From Marsupella aquatica (taxonomy: Eukaryota; Marchantiophyta), in the NCBI GenBank assembly GCA_973895155.1, contig OZ316894.1:25606001-25670000 (forward strand): a stretch of 64,000 nt of DNA, in the 5' to 3' direction. The notes under the pieces are model-generated. The model did no database searches, was not told the origin of the DNA, and saw nothing but the letters and a program-made list of their open reading frames with translations. This document shows, piece after piece, positions 1-10,236 of the stretch. Made by a program: the position numbers and the translations under genes. The first letter of the stretch is position 1; the number at the start of each line of letters is the position of its first letter.

Positions 1-50
1 CAAACTATTCTTGATCCGCTTTGTTTAAAGATTGTCAATGGTAGAGGTTT

Positions 51-233
51 GCCTCGCCCCAAGGGCGAGGTTGCCTTTTCTTGTTTTCCTTGGTTAGAAG
101 ATTAAAGCAAATGTTTGCCTCGCCCTGAGGGCGAGGCAACCTAGACTAGTCTCTCTAAGAAAAATTCCCTAGTTCCATTTCAATCAATTGCGGTTAGATG
201 TAGAGGTTCGCCATGCCCTTGGGGCGAGGCGGC
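51..233. repeat. Three GC-rich palindromic boxes
   Basis: Three copies of a short near-palindrome of the form GCCTCGCCC-(2 nt)-GGGCGAGGC occur at about 51-75, 118-138 and 209-233. Each can fold into a stem of 8-9 bp. The surrounding DNA is AT-rich, so the boxes stand out. The third copy has a substitution in its left arm (CATGCCC). They lie just upstream of the methylase-like exon. They could be a dispersed hairpin repeat or regulatory boxes; the sequence does not decide. Confidence 0.6.
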
Positions 234-271
234 TTAGCCTGTTTCAAACATAGGTATAAATTTTCTAACAT

Positions 272-2515
272 ATGCATTGTACCCTGAAACTAATGTCAAG
301 TCCATTGGATATGCAGGATTGGTTTGCCCTGGCAAAGGTTACAATGGGGAAGTCAAGCCTAAAGAGCATTTATTGGTTACTTTTTGCCGAAGATGAGCTC
401 TTTGAATTATGGCTGAACGTGTGTGCAAAATGGTTGAGTGGGAAGCTCCAAGACGGGGCTGGTGGGTATGGAGGGCCAAGACCCCCAAAATTGATCACTC
501 CCGGTACCTTTCGATGCTTTGAAGGAGAGATTAGTAGCAAACAGATAATTGAGATCTTGAAGGACGTTGAAGAGGAGCGTGTCTTGCTGAAGAAGGATAT
601 CACCAACAAATCAGAGCTTGTCGCAATGGGAGACTTGGCCCTTACAATCAAGATAATGTCCAAATTGAGAACAGTCATTATTGGCTATTTCGTGGAAAAG
701 TATCGTGAGAAGTTTCCTGTTGGCACATCTTGGGAGTCTCTGGTGATATTGTTGCCTTCCTTGAAATCTGAGTTTGAGATGACAAAATTGAGGAGAGCAG
801 CGGGTGAGGTTTACCTCAACAATTCATTGAAGAAGAATGTGGTCAAGGAGAGTTTCCCACAAAGTCTGATGGTCAGACTAGATGGGTTGTATTGTAAAGA
901 ATTTGGTGGGATTGGTCGTTCTCGCACGGAGCCTTTCTTGACATTTTTTAGTGAGAATTTGATGAAGATGACCGTGCCGGAAATGCTACAAGAGCCTTCG
1001 CCTTTGTGTCCTCTTGCCATTGTTGACTTCAGTAGGCTCCGACAACATGTTTGGACCGATGCTGAAATTATTGCATTACTGCAATACATTGTGGATCTTC
1101 CAAGAAATCCAACAATTGTTGTTGTCATGACTGTGCATCCGGGGCCACTTGCTGCAAACATTTTGAGTGCCCTTAGGAAATTGCAACATGAAAAGGGAAT
1201 GGACATCCACGTCGACTACGGGAGCTATCGACGGAGTGATACACCAGTTCCAAAGGGCTTACTTTTCAGTTGTGGTATGGAGGAGATAATCTTTGCAGGA
1301 ATCACCACTGAGGAGAAATTTGATTGGAAGCAAGTGTTCAGGCCTGGATTTAATTGCCAATTTTCTTACAATTCGGCGATCGACCCTGATTTCCAAGTGG
1401 AAGACAAGACGGAGAAGCGAGATAAGAATAAGAGTAAGACAAGTAAGAAGACAGAGACTGAGTCAACTTCGGCATTTCACATTGGAGATTTCTTACGAAA
1501 GGCTCCCATGTTTGAGATGGTGGGAAGTAGAGGTGGCTTTGTGAATATTCACGCTAAGCCAAAATGTATGCTGCAGAGTATTATTGAATTTTTTTCGGCT
1601 GAAGGGGAGACTATACTTGACTTTTTCTCGGGAGGACAGGTTATGAAGTGTCATTGTTGTGTTTCAGAGAATGCTTTGCATATTCAGACACTGAGGATGA
1701 ATATGATTTCACTCAGGCATATGGAAGGGTTCTCTGCGAGAAAGTTCCTTCCATAATGAGTGACCGGATGGGCGGTTCCAAATTTGGTAGAGCCCGTGAT
1801 GGGGTTTCCGAGCATGTTGGTGCCAAAGAAGGCGTAGACCAGGGCGAAGATGATATTGAGGAAGGAGAATTGGGTCACGACACAGACGACAGGGTCACCC
1901 AAAATTTGGATGAACGTGGAACACAAGTGGTAGGTATTCCCTACTTTGGTGTGGGGTTGGCTGATGTTGTGGGTCGACCTGAGGGCGACCCACCAAGAAA
2001 TCCCTTTGCCGGTGTAGAGAATTGGATGCACCAATCGGACCCAGATCTTACATCGTCCACATCGGACGCACATTGGAAGGCAACCGCAGATGGTCTAGGC
2101 AATATTGACGCAGTAGAATTGGGAGAAATGTCAGACATTGCGCTTGCAAAGGAGGATGATCGTCAAGTACCTGAGACCGCTGCAAATGAAGAAGAGAAGG
2201 CAGGTGCTTCAAATCCTCCCCTGTCTCCTCTATATTGCTCATCAGAGACTAAATTGGTTTTTACAAGTGCTTCTACAGGAAGCCCCGTAGTATTATCATT
2301 TTCACAAAATTCTGGATCCGAGATCGGCAGGACTGGATATATGAAAACAATCCGTCCTGCAACTCATTTTATATGGAGAAATGGACCAAAGGTTGGAATG
2401 ATAGAATCACTAGACGATGCTCCAAAGATAATGGCAAAATCAGATTACAAAAAACTGAACTTGAGACTGAGTCCAGTTTTTGCACCCCCATCCTTTGAAG
2501 AGCAACTTCCCAGTG
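272..2515 (+). pseudogene. Degenerate N4/N6-type DNA methylase-like region, frameshifted
   Basis: The first open frame covers 272-1756, but the true exon may begin at 317, after an AG acceptor (ATATGCAG). Near codon 426 it has IHAKP and near codon 449 GETILDFFSGG. This is the spacing of the H-x-K-P segment and SAM-binding motif I of beta-class DNA methylases, where motif I lies near the C-terminus. The expected upstream catalytic motif (D/S)PPY is not present: the aligned place near codon 250 reads AIVDFSRL, so catalysis is doubtful. Homology after motif I (LLCFRECFAYSDTEDEYDF) continues in another frame from about 1648, so a single-base indel near 1646-1650 breaks the gene. The second frame then encodes an acidic, probably disordered stretch (DDIEEGELG) up to a GTATCA donor after 2515, phase 1. 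The low motif quality makes the methylase label tentative. Confidence 0.5.
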
Positions 2516-2666
2516 GTATCAATTCCGAGATATAGAGTGTTCTAGGTGATCAAACAATAGATGAATTTGGGCATTTTAGCATTGGAAATTATTAGCCCTT
2601 TCTTTGGTTCTTGGTATTTTAATGACAATCTAAGCTTTATCTTTGTAATAATATACTTTTTTACAG

Positions 2667-3989
2667 ACCAAAGTTCCGTCGTAGAATCTCCTTCCTCAAA
2701 GGATTTTGTTGGCATTCCCTCGGAAAGCGTTGTTGTGGAGGAAGGGTTTGACCCAGGTATACTTTGGATCTAAAAAATGGCAATTGAATGTAATTAATGT
2801 TTTTCTAGGAGGGTCGCCCTAGGGTTGTTCCTCTCTACTTCAAATGCTATAACAAAGTTTGTTTGATTTCAAATTTTGAGAGTTTTCCTCCGTAGTAATT
2901 GTTTAAACTTTGAGTCGCATTGACTAAGGGCTTATGTTAATGTTTCCAAAATTCACTCCAATACTACACTCTCCGATCCGGCGAAAGCTCTTGGTTCTTG
3001 ACCTTAACAAGATTTGTTGGCATTGCATTAAGACCAGAAGCTCAGGACCATGGCGAAATCAGACAAGTATACGTGGTGTGCATTGGGGGAGACGTGGAGG
3101 GTTTAATTTCATGTATGTGGAGCGCCCATACCTCCACAAATTTCTATATGCAGCTTTCGTGGTTTTTGACGTTGCAATTTGGACCTGTGCAAGGAGGCCA
3201 AAAACAATGGACTTAATGGAGTTGATTTTCACTGAGGAGGAGCGACAGAAGTTCAAGTTTGTCTTTACTCAAGAAGATACCTTTGATAGTTGCATCCAAA
3301 GGCCAGATATAACAGATGGGAAGGCCAATTTACTTCTGAAGAATTTGCAAACCATTTGGGACCGTTTTCCAGAAAAATATGATGCTTCTAATACAGTTCT
3401 TATTGATGATTCTCCATTGAAGGCATTTTTGAATTATGACGTGAATGGATTGTTTCCAAATCCATTTACTCACACAGCTTCAAATGACACTTTTTTGCCC
3501 GAGATATTATGGCCGTATCTTTGCAAATTGAGAAAGGCTTACTGCGTTCAACATTATATCACTGTCAACAATCCAAAGTGGTATGTTTTTAATTTATTAA
3601 CAAGCAAGGAGGATCATGCTGCCATCTATGCTCTTTTGGAACAGAAGTGGGGAGATTGTCGTTGTATCCATAGGGAGTTTGGAACCATCTTGGATGTGAC
3701 TCCTGAAGAGATTCCTTGGGACGAAAAGAACGAGGTGCAGCATTACCCACCACTGGAGATGTGGACCACGGATGAGATCGAAGAAACTGCAAACGTAATA
3801 CTTGGAGACAACTATTTTGGTCCTCATACACAAAATAGAAGGCATTTTATTTGGAAAGTTCTCAGAACTAGGGATCTCACCAATAAGTTTAAGAACCACC
3901 ATGCGAGAGATACTTGCAACCGTGACATCCGCTATGATAAATCAGGAAGCAGACTTTCTTGTTCAAATGAGTTTTGTCTTGATCATTAG
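2667..3989 (+). CDS. FCP1/NIF-like (HAD) phosphatase domain, 3' part of the composite gene
   Basis: Two exons are proposed: 2667-2756 (acceptor TTTTTTACAG, donor CAG/GTATAC) and 2929-3989 (acceptor GACTAAG). Both joins are phase 1 and match the phase-1 donor at 2515, so the methylase-like region and this domain read as one transcription unit. The long exon has RRKLLVLDLN (HAD motif I, with Asn for the second Asp), an aromatic-rich block ending IWTCAR (motif II) and VLIDDSP (motif IV), in the order of FCP1 homology domains. The usual enzyme removes phosphate from serine residues of the RNA polymerase II C-terminal domain, but the motif I change makes activity uncertain. About 3010-3100 an alternative frame also reads plausibly (GIALRPEAQDHGEIRQVYVV), so compensating indels are possible. 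The stop is TAG at 3987-3989. Confidence 0.6.
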
Positions 3990-4461
3990 GAGATAGGGTT
4001 GCTCTAGTGCCTACCCTGAATTGTACATGCATATTATGTCTTGAAAGGATATGTTTTGAACATGTAGGATAAAGTAAATAATTAGGATATATGCGTAGTG
4101 TGAGGCTCTCTCACTGGACTGGACAATTTAATAATTATATAGTGGGTCAATCTCATTTTGACCCTTGATTTATGACCATCTATATTTTTTAATTTATAGA
4201 TGGTCTGAGTGGTATTGGCCTCTAATTTTTGGACTAAATTAAATTTACTCTAATTTTTAAATTAATTAGAATATATGATTTAAGTTATTATTAAACATTT
4301 GGGTGAAAAAAAACAAAACTTTGGGCGTTCAAAAGTGTATATTTGGGCTGAAAAAAATTAGCTTTTGGGAATGCTTTAATAGAAATTTGGCCTGAAAAAA
4401 AATAACTTTAGGGTTCATCTTATGGACTTTTAAAATTACAGTTTTAATGAATATATTGATA
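3990..4461. other. AT-rich intergenic stretch
   Basis: No open frame of note. The segment is strongly AT-rich with short A runs, and contains repeated short phrases (three loosely similar segments with TTTGGGC/TTTGGCC followed by GAAAAAAA between 4300 and 4420). It ends at the outer edge of the copia LTR. Confidence 0.5.
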
Positions 4462-4562
4462 TGGAATGAAATCATGTATAGTCTGTGGCGGTTGGTACAT
4501 ATAGTGGTGCCGGTCCGGTGATTGGCTGATCCGGTCGTCCGGTCACCAGGTAGAGTCTAACA
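4462..4562 (-). repeat. Copia 3' LTR (101 bp)
   Basis: The left copy of the terminal repeat. On the minus strand it begins TGTTAGACTCTACC directly after the purine tract and ends ATTTCATTCCA. At 101 bp it is very short for a copia element, whose LTRs are usually several hundred bases. It is rich in CCGGTC/GGTCCGG words that could pair with each other. Confidence 0.93.
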
Positions 4563-4573
4563 CTCCCCTTTGG
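4563..4573 (-). promoter_or_regulatory. Polypurine tract of the copia element
   Basis: On the minus strand the bases CCAAAGGGGAG directly precede the 3' LTR (TGTTAG). A purine run in this place primes plus-strand DNA synthesis in LTR retrotransposons. Its exact contact with the LTR fixes both the orientation and the LTR boundary. Confidence 0.8.
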
Positions 4574-4954
4574 ATATATAGTGACAACTATGTAGACAAC
4601 ATAGACTATACCTATTATATTATGTTCATAGAAAATACATGATATAAGTACAAGCGAGGTAGACTGCCTCGTTAAAAAACCTTTATCAACTCTAGGTTAG
4701 TAAAAAACTCTACCAGTGTAGCAGAGAAAAATATGAGTGCTAAAGGAAAAAGAGTGCAGCCTAACAGTCCTCGTCGTAATGAATGTCAATACTGTATAAA
4801 GTTAGATGCTATGGTAAATCTAGCTTTAACATCTGTTTCATCAATCGGTCCTCAGCAGCATATCATAAGCATCATGTCGTCGGCATCATCAGGTATCATG
4901 TGGAGCAGTAGCCTCCATGGTCATCATGCGTCGCACGCTCCGTAGTCCAATCGC

Positions 4955-7900
4955 CTAGCAGTGTCGGTGATGAACTGATGGCGATAGTGATTTGGTGAAG
5001 AGATCCGCACAGTTGTCTGCACTTGAAATCTGCAAAATGTTGATCTCTTTTCCATGTAACTCGTGGGTGTAGAAAAACTTTGGAGCTATATGCTTCACGC
5101 GATTGCCTTTGATGAATCCTTTCGTGATCTACTGTATACATGCTGCGTTATCCTCAAAAATGTTAGTAGGCTTCGTTAGTGGTGGTAGGCCGCATTTGGT
5201 GTTGATGTGATTTATAAAGGATCATAACCAAACGGCTTCACGACTAGTCTCATGTAGAGCTAAGATTTCCGAGTGATTCGATGAGGTTGCTGTTAAAACA
5301 TGTCCGGTTTGGGATTTTGCGGTGTCAGTGTCGGAAAGATATCCGACATCCGCGTATCCTATGAGTTCGTGGTTTGCACCGAATGGGTAAAATAACCCTG
5401 TATCGGTGGTGCCACGCAGATACCTAAATACGTGCTTAACTCCATTCCAGTGTCTGGCTGTGGGAGTTGCACTATGTTTGGCTAGTAAGTTAACTGCAAA
5501 TGCAATGTCTGGTCTAGTCTGATTTGCTAGGTACATTAATGCTCCTATCGCAGAAAGATATGGAGTTTCTGGTCCTAATAGTGGTTCATGTTCTTCGTGT
5601 TTGCAAAAAACATCAGTATTGTTTTCTAATGAACGTACAACCATTGGTGACATCAATGGGTGTGCTAGGTTCATATTGAACTGTTTTAGGGTCTTTTCAG
5701 TTTGTGTGGTTTGATGGAGCATCATGCCAGTAGGTAAGATCTCCAGTTGTAATCCTAAGCAAAAGTTTGTATGTCCAAGGTCTTTCATCTCAAATGTTGA
5801 TTTAAGACAAGTAATAGTATCTTCGGTAATGTGGGGTGTCCCAAATATGTTTAAGTCATCAACATAGATAGAAACAATGACATATTCGTCATCCACATGT
5901 TTAATAAATAAACATGGTGTAATGGCATCATGGGAAAAACCCATGGCAATCATTTCATCAGTAAATCTTTGGTACCATACTCTGCCACTTTGTTTCAGGC
6001 CATATAATGCCTTCAACACGCGGATAGCTAGTCCACGGCGAGTATTTTGTACGGTTGACACAACGGTGTCGTTATTATGAGTTACATGTGTAGATGACAC
6101 ATGAGGTGTAACTTGGGATAATTGTTTTATAATCTTATGTAAATATGGGATATGCAATTTAGCGCCTTGAGCTAGGGCTCGGCGACGTTGCTCCAACTTG
6201 GGAGGTGATCGAATGTATAGGCAAGTGTCTAAAGTTCCATATAGATATGCGGTTGCAACATCCAGTTGTCGCATTTGTAGTTTATGGAAAATGGCAAATC
6301 CGATAAGGTATCGGAATGTTGTGCTATCCATAACCGGTGAGTAAGTTTCATCGTAATGAATTCCCGGTTGTTGTGTAAATCCTTTCCCTACCAGACGTGC
6401 TTTATAGCGTACAATTTGGCCTTTATCATTTCTTTTGCGGACAAATGTCCACTTGTAGCCAATTAGGTGTACGTCTTGCGGTGTTGGCTCGACTGGGCCA
6501 AAAGTGTGTCTGCTGAGTAGGGAATCTAATTCTCTATTTATAGCTTTTTGCCATTCAGGCCAATCTGGTCTGTTTTGGCATTCTAAGATAGATATTGGTT
6601 CGGGTGTATCGTCAGTGATATGTGTTGCCACCATTAATGCAAAAGCATCATCTATTGAAGTAGTATTTCTATCCCACATCGCACCTGTGTGTGCGTAGTG
6701 GATAGAGATCTCTTCATGGGATGTAGATTTGGTATGATCGACATCAGATGAAGGTGGTATAGATGAACCACGCCTTCGTGGTTGTTTATCTTTTGATCCC
6801 AAAGGTCTACCTTGTTTGGCACAAGGCTGGGATGTACTTGCTGGCTCACTTGATAATTCAATGCGAGTAGATGCTCTCGCAGCTGGAATATGTGAGTGGG
6901 TAAGTTGTGATGTGTCAACGAAAGCGTCAGGAAGTTCTTCCACAATCTTGTGGAGTTGTAGAATTCTTTGAACTTCTTTCTCCCCTTGATTCGTTCTAAG
7001 GTCTTGCCAAAATGGCGAGTGTCTTTCCCACTCCAAAGGTGGTTGTGGGTGTTCAGGGGTTATTAATGGTGGGTAAATGTGTTCATCAAAATGGCAATCT
7101 AGAAATTTGGCTTTAAAAACATCGCCAGTTGTAGGCTCCATATATCGGATTATGGACGGTGAGTCAAATCCGATGTATATCCCCAACTGTCGTTGGGGTC
7201 CCATCTTGGTTCGTTTAGGTGGAGTAATGGGGACCATTACTTGACATCCAAATGAACGAAGGTGGGATAAGTCAGGTTTTATACCATTAGCAATTTGGTA
7301 TGGGCTATAGGTATTAAAAGCCGATGGGCGGTATTGAATTAATGCATTAGCCTGTAGTATGGCATGTCCCCATGCTGAAATGAGGAGTTTTGACTGCATT
7401 AGTAATGGACGTGCAATTAACTGAAGGCGTTTAATGACCACTTCAGCTAATCCGTTCTGAAAATGCACGTGAGGTACGGGATATTGTACGTCTATGCCAA
7501 GTGATGTGCAAAAGTTGTCAAATGTTTCGGATGTGAATTCCCCTGCATTGTCCACCCTGAGTGTCTTAATGGGGTGATCTAGGAATTGTGCTTTCATGCG
7601 CAAGATTTGCGCCAAAATCCGAGGCATAACCATGTTCCTCGTTGAAAGCAGTGTCACGTTTGACCATTTAGTTGATGTGTCGATTAATACCATAAAGTAG
7701 CGGAAAGGTCCGCTTGGAGGGTTAATTGGCCCGCAAACATCTGCATGGATGATTTCCAAGAATTGGGGTATTTTGGTTGGCAATTTTGATGCCGTGGGCC
7801 TTGTTATTAATTTTCTGCGTGAGCATGTAGTGCATGGGGTGCTCGCTGGAATGTGGCGTGTATTGATTGGAATGCCTCTTGAATTCTTAATGATTTTGGT

Positions 7901-8391
7901 TAGCATTGATTGGCCAGGGTGGCCGAGGCCTGCATGCCAAAGCGCATGCAATTCGCTTGTGCTGGCATTGTTATGCAGGCATTCAATATGAGTTACATAA
8001 AACCCGCAAGGGTACGAGAAAAGGGTTTCTTTAATGATTTTCCCCGTAGGGGTATTTTCAACCAGGTGTATCACTTCCTGGTCTCTTGTATCGCCCGTCT
8101 GGACATGTAGTCCGTTTGCTCGTATATCTCTAAAACTGAGGAGATTACGGGTTGCATTCGGGGCGAAAATGGCAAATTCTATGTGAATCATTGTACACTG
8201 CGGTAGTCTAATGGAAGTTGGGCCGAAGCCTTCTTCTATTTGGCTAGGGCCATTTATAGTGGTCAGGGATCTACGTGAGGGTGTAATCTTGTGGAAAAGG
8301 TGCCTATCCCTGAGGATAGTATGCGTGGTCGCACTGTCGATAATACATGTGCTTGGACTATTTAAATCTGGTGGTGGAGCTACTTGCCACT
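4955..8391 (-). pseudogene. pol: Copia pol polyprotein (protease, integrase, RT, RNase H) with in-frame stops
   Basis: The frame opens after a TAG at about 8391 and contains CIIDSATTHTIL, a copia aspartic protease active-site block. Then follow a GAG-pre-integrase zinc segment (HALWHAGLGHPG ... CTTC), and integrase with its three acidic residues in HADVCGP, RVDNAGEF and NGLAEVVIK. The copia reverse transcriptase has WTFVRKRNDKGQ, KARLVGKGFTQ and the catalytic YVDDL (near 5852-5867). RNase H homology (LIGYADVGY ... DNAACIQ ... SADNCADLFTK) continues to 4955, but is interrupted by TGA at 5222-5224 and TAG at 5129-5131. The longest uninterrupted part is 5222-8191. The protein normally carries out proteolysis, reverse transcription and integration of the element. 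Everything before RNase H looks well conserved. Confidence 0.93.
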
Positions 8392-8949
8392 AAGTGTGCC
8401 TCGGGTTGGACAAGTAGGTCTGAAAAGTCTTGGAATGGGTCACTAGACTCCATGAACGCCCCGTGGGTTTCACGGGGTGGTGGCCTAGAGGTTTGTCCAT
8501 CCTGGATGGACCGTTGGTATAGATCTCTAAGGTGTTGCGGGATTCTACAATTTCTCGCTAGGTGGTTTGTCATGCCACATTCATGGCATTTCGGTCGTTC
8601 CCGTTGTTGTCGGGATTGTGACCAATCATTTCTACGGTTGTTGTTATATGTTCTACCACCGCTGCGTCCTCCACGTCCGCCACGTCCGCCACGTCCTCCT
8701 CGTCCTCCTCGTCCTCCTCGTCCTCCACATCCTTCTCGTCCACCACGTCCTCTAAAGGTTTGTTGGGAGTTATATTGTGGACATTGGTTATAGAAACTCC
8801 CCCTGTTGTGGGTGTTTCTCTGGTTGCTATTCTTAGTGCATTTAATGCCTTGCCTCGATGTGGAGGGTTCCTTTGTATATGCTCTTTCCTTTGTTGAGTT
8901 GTGCAGTAATGAAATTTTGCAGTTTGTGCAGTTATGGGTGGTAATTTAC
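8358..8949 (-). pseudogene. gag: Copia gag C-terminal part with RGG repeats and zinc knuckle
   Basis: This frame is open from about 8949 to the stop at 8358 on the minus strand. It has a run of RGG/GRGG repeats followed by KCHECGMTNHLARNC, a perfect C-x2-C-x4-H-x4-C zinc knuckle of the gag nucleocapsid type. No methionine is seen before the knuckle, and no copia gag N-terminal domain was recognised upstream, so the N-terminal half is missing or lies in broken frames. The frame overlaps the pol frame by about 33 bases, with pol in the +1 frame. Copia gag and pol usually share one frame, so this is either a frameshift mutation or a recoding site. Confidence 0.8.
8655..8755 (-). repeat. GGACGT/GGACGA hexamer array encoding RGG repeats
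   Basis: Hexamers GGACGN-GGN repeat about a dozen times and encode consecutive Gly-Gly-Arg units just before the gag zinc knuckle. RGG boxes bind RNA, so the array fits a nucleocapsid role. Such arrays expand easily by slippage, so the copy number probably varies among family members. Confidence 0.85.
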
Positions 8950-10103
8950 TCGTGCCCTGGTTAAGTGCACATGTGGCTTTTTTAAGTTAAGTTGTATTTG
9001 TTGCCTTGTGCAGTTATAAAGGGTTTTACGGTTATAGGTGGTGCACTTAGCGGTTTGATGTTTTCTTCTGTGTTCTCTCGATGTTTTGGGCTGGCGCTTG
9101 ATCGATGCTGCCCTTGCGCCCACTCGATGCTCCCCTTGCGCCTCAAGAATTTGAGGTGCTTGTTTTCTTTGTCTCTAAAGAATTTCTCTTTCCTATTGCT
9201 CTCACTTGTTCTGCCGCTGTTCTTAGTTGTTTTTTTTCTTCTTCGAGGCTGAGTCTACGCTAATCTTTCAGGGCTCACTTCTTCTTTCAATTCTTCGATG
9301 AGGGTATGGCGCTCCTGTGTCGGGCTGCCATTCGGTCTTTCACTCCATCGGGCTGACTTTCGGGTTAACGCTGCGCCTCGCTGTCCTTATCAATGCTTCA
9401 CTTTCAATGCTCCACTTTCATCGTCCACTGTCCTCTTCTGCATCGCGGGGATTGAATCTCACTTGGCCCGCCTTCGTCCCACGAATTTTACCCGGTTTTT
9501 TGGTCTACCCTACTCAAGTCACATTCGTTCAACATCGGGCTACTATCGACCCTTCTCTCGAGTGCCTCTTTCGTTTCATTCAATCATTGTGGTTATCTCA
9601 CTTGCGCCTCTGTCTTTCATTTCACTTCATTCTCGGATTCAGAATTTACTCTGCTCGCGAGTCTGATCTGTGCGCGACCTTCCTCTCAAAATTTGTTTGT
9701 TCAGTAAACGCCCCTTATCCTTTGTTTTCAATGCTCTCCTTATCGGCTTTCTCTCCTTATCATTTTATTTCCCAGCATGCGGCTCATCATTGTGTTCTCG
9801 ATCCGTCATTCATCATTCGAGTTCCAATAAACATAAGGAAGTACGAGGGGGTAATCTGCTTGTGAGCCTCTCAAAATTTTTCTTTCTTCACGTCTGATCG
9901 TTGTGTGGCCAGATCGAAGTTTTCCCGTCTCCTTTCGAAAAGTTCTTCTTCGCTCTTTGAATTCTGGGCCTGATTTGGTCAATTGATTTGATCCACACAT
10001 CACCCACTCCATTTCCTCACTTTAGTGTTTCTGGAAAGCTTACATTACTTCTTTCAACGTGCACTCTCAATTCGCCATAGCCTTGCTCAGATCCTTGGAG
10101 AGA
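8950..10103 (-). other. Copia leader / missing gag N-terminus
   Basis: The stretch between the candidate primer-binding site and the readable gag frame is about 1.15 kb. On the plus strand it is TC-rich, so the element's own strand is GA-rich. Short frames occur on both strands (for example plus 9317-9865), but none shows a gag or other domain I know. It may be leader plus eroded gag, or an unrelated insertion carried by the element. Confidence 0.5.
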
Positions 10104-10121
10104 CAATTCGTGCTGATAACG
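10104..10121 (-). promoter_or_regulatory. Candidate primer-binding site
   Basis: On the minus strand CGTTATCAGCACGAATTG lies about 14 bases inside the 5' LTR edge. Its TATCAG core resembles the TGGTATCAGAGC sites complementary to initiator methionine tRNA in many copia elements. The offset from the LTR and the mismatches make this tentative. Confidence 0.4.
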
Positions 10122-10135
10122 TATGAGAGTATGAA

Positions 10136-10236
10136 TGGAATGAAATCATGTATAGTCTGTGGCGGTTGGTACATATAGTGGTGCAGGTCCGGTGATTGGC
10201 TGATCCGGTCGTCCGGTCACCAGGTAGAGTCTAACA
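10136..10236 (-). repeat. Copia 5' LTR (101 bp)
   Basis: The right copy of the terminal repeat, identical to the left copy except for one base (A at 10185 against C at 4511). In element orientation this is the 5' LTR and should carry promoter and polyadenylation signals. None is obvious in so short a repeat. Confidence 0.93.

Larger units (their letters stand above)
4462..10236 (-). mobile_element. Ty1/copia LTR retrotransposon, defective
   Basis: The element is bounded by two 101-bp direct repeats that start TG and end CA when read on the minus strand (TGTTAG...TTCCA). They differ at one position only (C at 4511, A at 10185). Read on the minus strand, the order is 5' LTR (right), candidate primer-binding site, leader, gag-like frame with zinc knuckle, protease, integrase, reverse transcriptase, RNase H, purine tract, 3' LTR (left). 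The domain order with integrase before reverse transcriptase defines copia. The polyprotein carries stops and a frame change, so this copy is not autonomous as read. I could not find a matching 5-bp target duplication: the flanks are TGATA on the left and CTTAT on the right. Confidence 0.93.

Noticed and set aside
1640-1667. 28-base GT..AG segment as an intron joining the methylase frames
   Set aside because: Too short for a spliceosomal intron, and joining it leads to a stop rather than the homologous frame.
9298-9865. Overlapping plus frames of 122 and 182 codons inside the copia leader
   Set aside because: Opposite to the element's own strand, composed of TC-rich sequence and without motifs.
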